A stretch of DNA of 64,000 bases from Prolixibacter bellariivorans ATCC BAA-1284. GTDB lineage: Bacteria > Bacteroidota > Bacteroidia > Bacteroidales > Prolixibacteraceae. The stretch is taken from positions 372,001-436,000 of the forward strand of contig NZ_JHXO01000006.1 of NCBI RefSeq assembly GCF_000621705.1, given 5' to 3'. Shown piece after piece: positions 18,221 through 26,892 of the stretch (position 1 is the first letter of the stretch; every line of letters begins with the position of its first letter). Made by a program: the position numbers and the translations under genes. The notes under the pieces were generated by a model, which saw only the letters and a program-made list of their open reading frames with translations, was not told the DNA's origin and searched no databases.

Positions 18221-19633
18221 CTAGTACAAGTTGGCATCTTCTTCTTCGTTCATTAGCCCAGGGCTATTATCATTTTTCGCGCCGCGTTTCGAACAATCCA
18301 CGTCGAATCGGTTTTCCCCCCATTTCTTTTCCAGGTTCCGGAAAGCTTTATCAGCGGATATTTTTCCTTCTTTCTGCCACAACTGCTGGACGAAAATGCA
18401 ATCGGTCATCCGGGCTTCGTGCCGGACCATATCTTCGGCCAGTGCCAGACACGAGGGAGCACCACAGGCGCCGCAATCAATTCCCGGTAGGTGACACATG
18501 ATGGAGCGGGCCTTTTGCATTTTTTCGAAGGCCTTTTCCATATCGGTATCCAGATGTACCATCGGGCGTGGCTGAACAGGAGCAATGCGTAATTTTTCTG
18601 CGAGTTCTTCCATGCCTGCAGACGACTGTGCTTTAGGGAATGTTTCGGCCCGCTTGTGCTGACGATCGGCTGTCAGGAAGCGGTTCCCGGTCATCATGAT
18701 ACCGCCGGCACAACCTTCTTCACATGCCCGGAGTTCCAGAAAATCGATATCGGGCAGATCGCCATCTTCCAGGCGTTCCAGAATCCGGATAACATTGTGC
18801 ATGCCGTCTACCGATAATGACTTTCCTTCGAAAGCTGCTTTTTCTCCTTCCGGAAGACTCCAGAGAATTCCTTCGCGGGAGATTTCATGACGGCAGTCGC
18901 AGGTGTGAAAAGCACCATTCGCGCCTGTTGCTTTAGACATTACCCGATTGTATATTTCACTCATGTTGATAATGCCATCAACAATCGATTTCTTCTCACC
19001 CACGGGACTTTTTACCGCAGCAATTTTGGCTGCACAAGGGGTGATGTAGAAAATTCCGGCATCCGATGGATCGATTCCTTCTTCTGCCAATCGCATTCTG
19101 ACATACCAGGCAGCTAAATCATGTGGCGCATTACGCAAAACCAGATGGTCGGTCAGCGCCGGGTATTTTACCTGAACCAGTCGAACAGTAGCCGGACAGA
19201 ATGAGGAGATGATTGGTTTTTCACTATCATATTCATTCTGTGCAAAATCTTTGATGGAATCGATGAGTACCGAAATGGGTTGTTCGACTTCGCAAGTGTG
19301 GGTAAAACCGATTTGTTTCAGTACGCTGTATATCTGTTCTTCCGAAATATTTTCAGGAAACTGACTTACCAAAACTGCCGGGAAGAGTGCTACGCGGTAC
19401 TTGTAGTCGAATATGCGCGAAAGGTCATCCTGTTCCACATGAAATGCCTGGTATGGACAAGCCCGGTGACATTCGCCGCAATCGACGCACCGCCCCGGAA
19501 TGATGGTTGCCTTGCCGTTCCGAATCCGTATAGCTTCGGTGGGGCACACCTTCAGGCAGTGGGTGCAGGCCCGGCATTTATCCGGGTCGATTTTAATGGC
19601 GTGGTGCAGTTCCAGTTGGTTCGATTGATTCAT
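18221..19633 (-). CDS. HydS-like putative sensory [FeFe] hydrogenase homologue
   Basis: A 470-residue protein: two ferredoxin-type [4Fe-4S] motifs (Cys20-30 and Cys49-59), an H-cluster-type domain and a C-terminal four-Cys Fe-S domain (Cys387, 390, 395, 412). The H-cluster ligands are kept: Cys146 in SSFCPAT, Cys200 in TPCAAK, Cys304 and Cys308 in RACEEGCAGG. The proton-relay Cys that precedes Cys146 in catalytic enzymes is Phe145, and L2 lacks the usual Glu. These are marks of slow, putatively H2-sensing hydrogenases (groups C/D). Unlike many HydS proteins it shows no PAS domain. It overlaps the upstream ATPase gene by four bases. Confidence 0.88.
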   Translation of the reverse strand: MNQSNQLELHHAIKIDPDKCRACTHCLKVCPTEAIRIRNGKATIIPGRCVDCGECHRACPYQAFHVEQDDLSRIFDYKYRVALFPAVLVSQFPENISEEQIYSVLKQIGFTHTCEVEQPISVLIDSIKDFAQNEYDSEKPIISSFCPATVRLVQVKYPALTDHLVLRNAPHDLAAWYVRMRLAEEGIDPSDAGIFYITPCAAKIAAVKSPVGEKKSIVDGIINMSEIYNRVMSKATGANGAFHTCDCRHEISREGILWSLPEGEKAAFEGKSLSVDGMHNVIRILERLEDGDLPDIDFLELRACEEGCAGGIMMTGNRFLTADRQHKRAETFPKAQSSAGMEELAEKLRIAPVQPRPMVHLDTDMEKAFEKMQKARSIMCHLPGIDCGACGAPSCLALAEDMVRHEARMTDCIFVQQLWQKEGKISADKAFRNLEKKWGENRFDVDCSKRGAKNDNSPGLMNEEEDANLY

Positions 19634-20049
19634 GGTTTGGCAAAATAATTAGTAATGTACACCGTGGTTCCTTCGCCGACCTGACTTTCAATATGTAGCT
19701 TATCTGCGTTTTTTTTGATGTTTGGTAATCCCATTCCGGCGCCGAATCCCATGGCGCGTACTTCCTCGGAAGCTGTCGAAAAACCTTCCTGCATGGCCCG
19801 GGAGATATCCTGAATACCCGGTCCTTTGTCACGCAGCTCTATTTCTACTTTGTCGTGATGCAGGTCGACACTGATGACACCCTGCTGGGCATGAGCCACA
19901 ATATTCACCTCTGCTTCATACAATGCGACCACGATACGTCTGATAATCATTGGCGGAACACCCAATTGTTTCAGCATCTTTTTTACTTCGCTCGATGCTG
20001 CACCCGCTTTGGCAAAATTGCCGCCTTCCACCTGAAAATTTAATTTCAT
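19630..20049 (-). CDS. RsbW/SpoIIAB-like ATPase (anti-sigma-factor kinase fold)
   Basis: A 139-residue GHKL ATPase with VALYEAEVNIVAHA (N box), LRDKGPGI (G1) and GFGAGMGLPNIKK (G2), the pattern of RsbW/RsbT switch kinases. No sigma-B-like factor or STAS anti-anti-sigma partner is nearby, so here it probably works with the DRTGG and HydS-like proteins coded on either side. It overlaps the next gene by four bases and shares one base with the DRTGG gene before it, a sign of tight translational coupling. Confidence 0.9.
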   Translation of the reverse strand: MKLNFQVEGGNFAKAGAASSEVKKMLKQLGVPPMIIRRIVVALYEAEVNIVAHAQQGVISVDLHHDKVEIELRDKGPGIQDISRAMQEGFSTASEEVRAMGFGAGMGLPNIKKNADKLHIESQVGEGTTVYITNYFAKP

Positions 20050-20393
20050 CAGTACACCGGTTTTAAACCTGCATTATATAAAAGACCGGAAGTTCGAAAG
20101 AGCGAATACCCGGTAGTAATGAGCACGATATCATTCTCCCTGGCTAGTTTTATCATATCCGAGGTGATTTTTTTATTCCTGACAAACAGAATAAATTCGA
20201 TATCCGCCATTTCGGCTGTACGGATCGTTTGAGGATTTGTGAGACCGGTCATCAACAACAAATTTTCGATGTTAATGGTCAAGACATCACTCATTAAATC
20301 CGAGCTGAAGCCATACTTGACGGTTCGCCTGAGTTTTTCTTCTCCGCAGATGACTCTGCCGTTAACTATCTCAACTATACGGGCAAGCTCCAT
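20049..20393 (-). CDS. DRTGG-domain protein, first gene of the hydrogenase operon
   Basis: A 114-residue protein with one DRTGG domain, paralogous to the one at 17803-18138 (both contain a SDLMSDV/SDLLSDV segment and a C-terminal TxxxF/SLF-GLLY region). It opens the hydrogenase operon. The domain suggests small-molecule binding; the ligand is unknown. Upstream, 20394-20563 is non-coding and holds an FNR-like box. Confidence 0.82.
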   Translation of the reverse strand: MELARIVEIVNGRVICGEEKLRRTVKYGFSSDLMSDVLTINIENLLLMTGLTNPQTIRTAEMADIEFILFVRNKKITSDMIKLARENDIVLITTGYSLFRTSGLLYNAGLKPVY

Positions 20394-20487
20394 AGTTGAC
20401 TATTTAGGGTTTGGTTTTCTGTTGGTAAAAATAGGAAAGAGGAATTCGCTAATACATGATTTTCATAAACTTTTGCATGCTAATACA

Positions 20488-20501
20488 CTGATTTTAATCA
20501 G
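20488..20501. promoter_or_regulatory. FNR-like palindrome upstream of the large hydrogenase operon
   Basis: CTGATTTTAATCAG has the TGAT-N4-ATCA core with symmetrical flanks, about 95-108 bases before the start of the first gene. I find no clean -7 element at the matching distance, so confidence is moderate. Confidence 0.45.
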
Positions 20502-20563
20502 TTCTAAACAAGGGGGTGAGTGCAGGAAAAATGAATCTAAGGGGAAGGTAAAGGAGGGAAATA

Positions 20564-20590
20564 AAAAACCCGGCGTTTGCCGGGTTAAAA
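20564..20590 (-). terminator. Intrinsic terminator after the dihydroorotate-dehydrogenase-like gene
   Basis: On the minus strand AACCCGGC and GCCGGGTT pair around AAAC, followed by TTTTTTAT, nine bases after the stop of that gene. Confidence 0.85.
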
Positions 20591-20598
20591 TTGGAGAG

Positions 20599-21612
20599 TT
20601 AAATCATTGGATATTTTTTGATTATCTCATTCGAATTCATCAGTATGTCGACATATTGGGCCCGCTTGTATGCGTATGGGTCCTGCTGGTTTTTCATGGC
20701 CAGTTTTCCACGGAATTCATCAATCGATTTATAGCCTTTTTCGTCCATCCACTGTTCGAGGGTATCGAGCATTTTTGTTACGTATCCGGCTTTGTTCCGG
20801 AATATGGTACTAACCACCTGAACCGTTGAGGCACCAGCCAACAACATCTTAATAAGATCTTTTCCATCGGAAATTCCGCGGCTGGCACAAATGTCGCCTT
20901 TAATTTGTCCATAGAGCAGGCCGGCGAAACGTAGGGTAACCTGGTAATCTTTTTCGTGAGTCAAATCGAATGGGTAATAGAACTCTTCAGTCTCAATATT
21001 AATTTCGGGCTGGAAGAAACGGTTGAAAAGAACCACGGCGTCGATTTTCGCTTTATCCAACTGTTGCACAAAGTTTAGGGGGTTGCTGTAGAAGGATGAA
21101 ATCTTCACGCTTACCGGAATCTTTACGGCCTTTTTTACCTTTTTCAAAATGGCCAACTGGTGTTCTTCAACGCTTGCTCCGGTTTTCTCTAACTCAACCG
21201 GAACACTGTAAAAGTTTAGTTCCAAACCCGCAATACCTGTTTCTTCGAGTTGTTTGGCATATTCTACCCACGTCGAATCGTAGATGGCATTTAAGCTGGC
21301 AAAAACAGGAATATCAACGGCATCCACTGTTTTTTTTAACTGGTAGAGGTGTTCTTTGGCACCTGCATGTTTGATGTTTGGAAAAATATCAACCATTTCG
21401 GCATTCCTTTCATCATATTCCCCCAGCATGTCATCCAGCTGAGCTTCTTCGAGATGAATCTGTTCTTCGAAGAGCGAGCGGTAAACAATGGCGCCGACTC
21501 CGGCCCGTTCAATTTTTTTCACGGTTTCGAGCTTATCAACAATACTGCTGGCTCCAAGAATAATGGGGTTTTTCAGCTGCACCCCCATGTAAGTTGTTTT
21601 GAGATCCGCCAT
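20599..21612 (-). CDS. Dihydroorotate-dehydrogenase-like flavoprotein
   Basis: A 337-residue TIM-barrel flavoprotein of the PyrD-like class: KNPIILGASSI at the start, VFASLNA, LELNFYS, the Lys in VSVKISSF, and a phosphate-binding end near SRGISDGKD and GASTVQVVSTI. In PyrD the catalytic base and orotate-binding asparagines sit in segments that here are altered (for example ELNFYSVP in place of the usual xxNxSCPN), so it may not be the pyrimidine enzyme; annotation pipelines usually call this type dihydroorotate-dehydrogenase-like. It is a single-gene unit between terminators. Substrate unknown. Confidence 0.85.
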   Translation of the reverse strand: MADLKTTYMGVQLKNPIILGASSIVDKLETVKKIERAGVGAIVYRSLFEEQIHLEEAQLDDMLGEYDERNAEMVDIFPNIKHAGAKEHLYQLKKTVDAVDIPVFASLNAIYDSTWVEYAKQLEETGIAGLELNFYSVPVELEKTGASVEEHQLAILKKVKKAVKIPVSVKISSFYSNPLNFVQQLDKAKIDAVVLFNRFFQPEINIETEEFYYPFDLTHEKDYQVTLRFAGLLYGQIKGDICASRGISDGKDLIKMLLAGASTVQVVSTIFRNKAGYVTKMLDTLEQWMDEKGYKSIDEFRGKLAMKNQQDPYAYKRAQYVDILMNSNEIIKKYPMI

Positions 21613-21778
21613 GTTCTATTTAATTTAGTTTTATTTATATGTAACACGCATTATTATCAATTCGTTCAAACCGGGTCGATTAGAGCAGATGTTTTTAGGT
21701 ATTTTTAATAATCTTAAATGAAAATGATTGGAATTTCTTTCTCCTTAGAAAGTTATAGAATAATTGCTTTTTAACAAA

Positions 21779-21811
21779 AAAAGGAGGTGACCATTTCGGT
21801 CATCTCCTTTT
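21779..21811 (-). terminator. Intrinsic terminator after the pyrophosphatase gene
   Basis: On the minus strand AAAAGGAGATGACC pairs with GGTCACCTCCTTTT (one mismatch) around GAAAT and continues into T residues. Confidence 0.85.
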
Positions 21812-21832
21812 AAAATATGAGTGTGAGTTGGA

Positions 21833-24112
21833 TTAGAATATGTGATAAGCAACTGTAACACCGGCCATGACAATGGAAGCCATGGTCATCAGTTTTATCA
21901 GAATATTCAATGACGGACCAGAAGTATCCTTAAACGGATCACCAACTGTATCCCCAACAACTCCGGCTTTATGGGCATTACTTCCTTTTCCGCCGTAGTT
22001 ACCTTTTTCAATGTACTTTTTCGCATTATCCCAGGCACCGCCGGCATTATTGAGCATACAGGCCAATGTAAAACCGGTAGTCAGTCCACCGGCTAAAAGA
22101 CCGATTACTCCGGCTACTCCAAATACGAGTCCAACAGCTACGGGTACAAAAATAGCCAGTAGTGAGGGTAGAATCATCTCTCGTTGTGCTCCTTTTGTCG
22201 AGATTTCGACGCAACGGGCATAATCCGGCTTTCCTGTTCCTTCCATAATACCCGGAATTTCGCGGAATTGACGACGCACCTCGTCAACCATGGCACCGGC
22301 AGAACGACCGACAGCTTTCATGGTCATAGCGCTGAAAACAAATGCCATCATGGCTCCAATGAATAATCCACCCAAAAGAAGAGGATTGAACAGCGTTAGG
22401 CTATAAGCATCCACAAAATCCTGAATATTGGCTGTGGCTATTGCAACAGCTGTTTTCCCGGCAGTAACCACGGGAGCATGATCGTTATAAAACAATACGT
22501 TCCCAACTTCTTTAAATCCATCCCCGGCCAGTTTTCCCAGCCAAAGTTTAATTTCTTCCATATAGGCTGCCAATAAAGCCATTGCTGTCAACGCAGCTGA
22601 ACCAATGGCGAAGCCTTTACCGGTAGCGGCAGTCGTATTTCCAAGCATATCCAGTGCATCGGTCCGTTGCCGGACTTCAGGTGCCAGTTCCGACATTTCG
22701 GCGTTTCCACCGGCGTTATCTGCAATAGGGCCAAAAGCATCGGTGGCGAGGGTGATTCCCAAGGTTGAGAGCATACCCACTGCAGCAAAACCGATACCGT
22801 AAACGCCGCTGGCAAAGTCGTGGAATCCACCGCTAAAGCCGTAAGCAGCAATAATTCCCAGCACAATGGTTAACACCGGAATCCATGTGGAAAACATCCC
22901 CACAGCCATTCCTTCAATGATGGTTGTTGCTGGTCCCTGCAGTCCTTGTTTCGCAATTCCTTTGGTGGGTTTATACTCGTCGGATGTGAAGTATTCGGTT
23001 CCCTGACCGATAATAACACCAGCCAACAGGCCAGCTATAACCGAGCCGAAAACGCCCCAACTTATCCAGTCAAATTGAGCCATTAACGCCAGTACGACAA
23101 GAATCATAACTGAGCTACCTCCTGTTCCCAGCAGTAAAGCATTTAAAAGGTTCTTTTGTGTAGCTGATTCTTTTGCTCTTACCAGGAAGATTCCGGCTAC
23201 GGAGAGAATAATACCCACTGCAGCAACAATCATCGGGGCAATAACAGCTTTAGTCTGGTCAGCACCGGTCAGGCCGGGAAGAGCAGCACCCAAAGCTGCT
23301 GTGGCAAGAATGGAACCGCAATAAGATTCATACAGGTCAGCTCCCATACCGGCAACATCGCCCACATTATCACCCACGTTATCAGCAATGGTAGCCGGGT
23401 TGCGAGGATCGTCTTCCGGAATACCGGCTTCCACTTTACCAACCAGGTCGGCACCCACATCGGCTGCCTTGGTGAAAATACCTCCTCCCACACGGGCAAA
23501 CAAGGCCTGGGTCGAAGCACCCATACCAAAGGTCAGCATGGTAGCAGTAATTTCAATTAGTTTTTCATGGTCACTGGTTCCAGCATGGACGAATGTCAGA
23601 CCTAGCCAGGAAACACCTTCCTGCATGTGTGCAGTTGTGTAAACCAAATGATCGAGGATAAGGTACCAGATAGAAATATCAAGCAGGCCAAAACCGACTA
23701 CGACAAGGCCCATTACGGCTCCGCTTCGGAAAGCGATTTTTAATCCCTTGTTCAGTGAATCAGAAGCTCCATGGGCGGTACGTGCTGAGGCATAGGTTGC
23801 TGTCCGCATTCCCAGAAAACCGGAAAGTCCGGAGAAAAATCCTCCTGTCAGAAAAGCTACCGGGACGAAAGGGTTTTGAACCCCAAGGTAAGCGAGTATC
23901 CCCAACAGCACGACCAGCACAATAAAAACCTTACCCACCACCTTGTATTGTCGGGTGAGATAAGCCATGGCCCCTTCGCGCACGTGTTGGGCAATTTCAA
24001 TCATTTTAGGGGTCCCTTCTGAGTTAGACATCATATTCTTAAAGAATATCCAGGCAAACAAAAGGGCAAATAGTGAGGCGGCCGGAATCAGCCAGAAAAC
24101 GGAATGAATCAT
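21833..24112 (-). CDS. hppA: Membrane-bound ion-translocating pyrophosphatase
   Basis: A 759-residue, about 16-helix membrane pyrophosphatase that couples PPi hydrolysis to H+ and/or Na+ export. The catalytic stretch [13 protein letters not shown] with the following [19 protein letters not shown] (about 215-250) and the C-terminal [13 protein letters not shown] supply the Mg-PPi ligands. The segment [10 protein letters not shown] (about residue 490) has Ala where K+-independent enzymes have Lys, so this is the K+-dependent class, which includes Na+ pumps. In an anaerobe it would recover energy from biosynthetic PPi. It is transcribed alone; 24113-24316 upstream is non-coding with no promoter I can define. 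Confidence 0.96.
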   Translation of the reverse strand: MIHSVFWLIPAASLFALLFAWIFFKNMMSNSEGTPKMIEIAQHVREGAMAYLTRQYKVVGKVFIVLVVLLGILAYLGVQNPFVPVAFLTGGFFSGLSGFLGMRTATYASARTAHGASDSLNKGLKIAFRSGAVMGLVVVGFGLLDISIWYLILDHLVYTTAHMQEGVSWLGLTFVHAGTSDHEKLIEITATMLTFGMGASTQALFARVGGGIFTKAADVGADLVGKVEAGIPEDDPRNPATIADNVGDNVGDVAGMGADLYESYCGSILATAALGAALPGLTGADQTKAVIAPMIVAAVGIILSVAGIFLVRAKESATQKNLLNALLLGTGGSSVMILVVLALMAQFDWISWGVFGSVIAGLLAGVIIGQGTEYFTSDEYKPTKGIAKQGLQGPATTIIEGMAVGMFSTWIPVLTIVLGIIAAYGFSGGFHDFASGVYGIGFAAVGMLSTLGITLATDAFGPIADNAGGNAEMSELAPEVRQRTDALDMLGNTTAATGKGFAIGSAALTAMALLAAYMEEIKLWLGKLAGDGFKEVGNVLFYNDHAPVVTAGKTAVAIATANIQDFVDAYSLTLFNPLLLGGLFIGAMMAFVFSAMTMKAVGRSAGAMVDEVRRQFREIPGIMEGTGKPDYARCVEISTKGAQREMILPSLLAIFVPVAVGLVFGVAGVIGLLAGGLTTGFTLACMLNNAGGAWDNAKKYIEKGNYGGKGSNAHKAGVVGDTVGDPFKDTSGPSLNILIKLMTMASIVMAGVTVAYHIF

Positions 24113-24316
24113 AACAGACGCTTTAGTGATTATTGGTTTGATCAGGGCAAAAGTTCCCTGTGTTGATTTTTTGGTTATTTGAAACGAGATGGCAGGTTAG
24201 GCCAATAAATTCTTTCCAGTTTCGGAATGAAAATAGATATTATAAAGGAATAAGGATGTTTTATAATTATGTTGTAGAGCAGGTTTGTTGATTCCGTTTA
24301 CGACAACGGGTGCTTT

Positions 24317-25702
24317 TTACTGTTTTGCAGCAGGTTTTGGGACTGGTTGATTAACTGAAAAATCTTTGTGTTGGAAAACGGTTTTTCCCCGCCATCTTCC
24401 CGATAGGTAATAGATATAAGAGCCAATGGCTCCCACGACCCAGGCAATGGGAATAGCCCACCAGATTCCAGTCACTCCAAGCGGTCCCCTGGAAAGGAAC
24501 CACGAAAGTGGAAGTCGGATTACCCACAAGGTAACAACGGTAATGTACATTGGGATGAGTGTGTCACCAGCACCGCGTAACATGCCAATCACGGAGAACA
24601 TGGCGGCAAATGCAAGATAGAACGAACTGACAATGACCAGGTAATTTTCGCCGATGTGAATCACCGCGGGGTCATCGGTGAACATTCGCATAAGGAATTC
24701 GCCCAGAAAAATAATCAGCAGAGAAATAATGATGCTGTATATCACTGAGATGACCATCGTGGAACGGAACCCATTCCGGGCACGTTGCTCTTCGTTAGCT
24801 CCCAGGTTTTGTCCGACGAAAGAAGATAGGGCCGAGGCAAAATTCATGGCGGGCATCTTTGCCAGCGAATCGATACGTAGTGCAACGGTGTAAGCAGCAA
24901 CGGCGTTAGTCCCGAAACCATTAACGATTCCCATAATAGCCATTGCCCCGACAGCCACAAACGATTGCTGGAATCCTGTCGGTAAACCGATTCGCACGCA
25001 ACTTTTAAATATGGATTTGTCAAACTGAAGATGTGTCAGTGTAATTTTTACCAGTGTATGCGTCCGATTCAGGTAGAAAATGGCTGTGATGAACGCTCCG
25101 GCCTGCGAGATGACTGTTGCCATGGCAACTCCCCCAACGCCCCATTTAAAGACGATTACAAAAAGTAAATCAAGAACGATGTTGGCCAGCGTGGCAATGA
25201 TCATGAAATACAGTGGGGTTTTGGAATCGCCCAAGCCGCGAAGAATGGAGGCAATGCCATTGAAGCCAAAAAAGGCAAATAACCCGATTAAATAGATATG
25301 AAGGTAAGTTTGAGCCAGTGGCAGAATTTCTTCTGGTAGTTGCAATAGTCTGAAAATCGATTCAGAGAAGACGATACCCAGTGCGGCAAGAATAATCGCT
25401 GCACCGATAAAAAAGATGAAAATAGTGTCGATGGTACGTCGAACCTCATCTGTTTTTTTAGCTCCGAAAAATTGAGAGATGACAATGGAAGCACCCGAAC
25501 CTACACCTATCACCAGCGCGATGAGTGTGAAGATGACCGGAAAGGACGCACCTACGGCGGCCAGAGCTTCCTTGCCCAGGTAGTTTCCTACGATCACACT
25601 GTCGACAATGTTGTACAGGTTTTGAAAAACATTACCGGCGAGCATGGGCAAGGCAAACCTGACGATTAATTTCGTCTCATTTCCTTTCGTCAAATCTCTC
25701 AT
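24317..25702 (-). CDS. MATE-family multidrug/cation efflux transporter
   Basis: A 461-residue, 12-helix MATE exporter. The N-terminal segment LTKGNETKLIVRFALPMLAGN and the helix-1/2 segment NLYNIVDSVIVGNYLG are typical, and the two halves repeat (VGQNLGANEEQRA matches SQFFGAKKTDE as the QxxGA region). These pumps export drugs or metabolites against Na+ or H+. No local regulator is seen. It is the last gene before the pyrophosphatase on the same strand, but the 204-base gap suggests separate transcription. Confidence 0.93.
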   Translation of the reverse strand: MRDLTKGNETKLIVRFALPMLAGNVFQNLYNIVDSVIVGNYLGKEALAAVGASFPVIFTLIALVIGVGSGASIVISQFFGAKKTDEVRRTIDTIFIFFIGAAIILAALGIVFSESIFRLLQLPEEILPLAQTYLHIYLIGLFAFFGFNGIASILRGLGDSKTPLYFMIIATLANIVLDLLFVIVFKWGVGGVAMATVISQAGAFITAIFYLNRTHTLVKITLTHLQFDKSIFKSCVRIGLPTGFQQSFVAVGAMAIMGIVNGFGTNAVAAYTVALRIDSLAKMPAMNFASALSSFVGQNLGANEEQRARNGFRSTMVISVIYSIIISLLIIFLGEFLMRMFTDDPAVIHIGENYLVIVSSFYLAFAAMFSVIGMLRGAGDTLIPMYITVVTLWVIRLPLSWFLSRGPLGVTGIWWAIPIAWVVGAIGSYIYYLSGRWRGKTVFQHKDFSVNQPVPKPAAKQ

Positions 25703-25792
25703 CGCGGCGTAATAAATCCTTTTCCCCAGTTAATTGATTAACCAGGGAAATTTTTGTGTGGATTATTTATCTCTGCAATAGCAAAGATGGGA

Positions 25793-26281
25793 TTAAAAAC
25801 AGTAACGAACCGAAAGTGCCAGGTCCAGGTTGAGGTTGTCCCCTTGCGGATTGATGAATCCCAGTTGCGGACGGGTATCGATGGCCACCTGCAGCGGAAT
25901 TTCAAAGTTATATTCAATTCCGGCTGTTCCGGCAATGGTAAGGAATAACCCACTGTCGCCGTAGTCGGTATAATTATTTCGGTAACTCCACGAACCAATT
26001 CCGGCACCGGCGCCTGCATACCAATTGAAACCACCATCGATGTGCCAAACCCATTGGTGAACACCGGTAATTGCCCAGCTGTTCCAGCTGTTTCCGGAAC
26101 GAACTCCCAGATCAGCTTCCAATCGGGTCATCGGCGTCAACGTGTATTGGTAACTGATTTCGGTTCCAAAATTGGCATTGTCACCCAATCGCAAACCCAA
26201 AGCATGCTGGTGATTAATCTGTGCATTGGCAAAACCGAATGTGCCGGCAATAAGTAAAATTGCTAAGTAAATCTTTTTCAT
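25793..26281 (-). CDS. Small outer-membrane beta-barrel protein
   Basis: A protein of 162 residues (164 if the Met at 26287 is used) with a clear signal peptide (MKKIYLAILLIAGTFGFANAQ) and alternating polar/aromatic strands ending in a terminal aromatic (SVRYCF), as expected for an outer-membrane barrel of about eight strands. It resembles generic porin-family/OmpA-like barrels of Bacteroidota. No enzymatic motif is seen. It lies divergent from the phosphatase gene at 26416. Function unknown. Confidence 0.82.
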   Translation of the reverse strand: MKKIYLAILLIAGTFGFANAQINHQHALGLRLGDNANFGTEISYQYTLTPMTRLEADLGVRSGNSWNSWAITGVHQWVWHIDGGFNWYAGAGAGIGSWSYRNNYTDYGDSGLFLTIAGTAGIEYNFEIPLQVAIDTRPQLGFINPQGDNLNLDLALSVRYCF

Positions 26282-26415
26282 GGTCATGATTTTTTCGGCA
26301 GCAAAATTAAGTCATTTTTGGAAACAGGAAACAGGCATCGAAAAAAGAGAAGATAATTAATCCGGGTTGCGAGGCCTGAAAAAACTTGCGATATTCGGGT
26401 TGAAATATAATTTGT

Positions 26416-26892
26416 ATGAAGAAACAGATCCTATTTGTTTGTTTGGGGAATATTTGCCGGTCACCCAGTGCCGAGGCAGTGATGAACGCTTACATTGAAA
26501 AGGAAAATCTGGGAAATGAGATTGCTTGCGATTCGGCAGGCATTATTGGTTACCACGAAGGCGAGCAGGCCGATCGGCGGATGCAAACTCATGCCATTAA
26601 GCGTGGCTACAATCTGACCAGTATTTCACGTCCGGTCAATCCGGATGTGGATTTCGATCGCTTCGATATGGTGATTGGAATGGATGACCAGAATATACGT
26701 GATTTACAGTCGTTGGCACGAACTGAATCTGATCGGAAGAAAATATATAAAATGACCGACTTCCTCGAGGAGTTTGGTTACGACTCCGTGCCTGATCCTT
26801 ATTACGGCGGGGAAGAGGGATTTGAACTGGTTTTGGATTTGCTTGAAGATGCCTGTAATGGTTTGATAAAGCATATTCAGAATGGGAAGTGA
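26416..26892 (+). CDS. Low-molecular-weight protein-tyrosine-phosphatase family
   Basis: A 158-residue phosphatase. The P-loop is VCLGNICRSPSAE (Cys9 to Ser16, CX5RS) and the general acid Asp lies in DPYYGG (about 127-132). It removes phosphate from phosphotyrosine or small phosphoesters. The downstream fructosamine-kinase gene starts inside it (11-base overlap). Some members of this family act as ribulosamine-5-phosphatases, which fits that partner, so a role in repair of glycated proteins is plausible. Confidence 0.94.
   Translation: MKKQILFVCLGNICRSPSAEAVMNAYIEKENLGNEIACDSAGIIGYHEGEQADRRMQTHAIKRGYNLTSISRPVNPDVDFDRFDMVIGMDDQNIRDLQSLARTESDRKKIYKMTDFLEEFGYDSVPDPYYGGEEGFELVLDLLEDACNGLIKHIQNGK

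Noticed and set aside
18139-18237. Longer N-terminus for the second DRTGG protein
   Set aside because: It would overlap the HydS-like gene and adds residues not in the DRTGG fold or in its paralogue.
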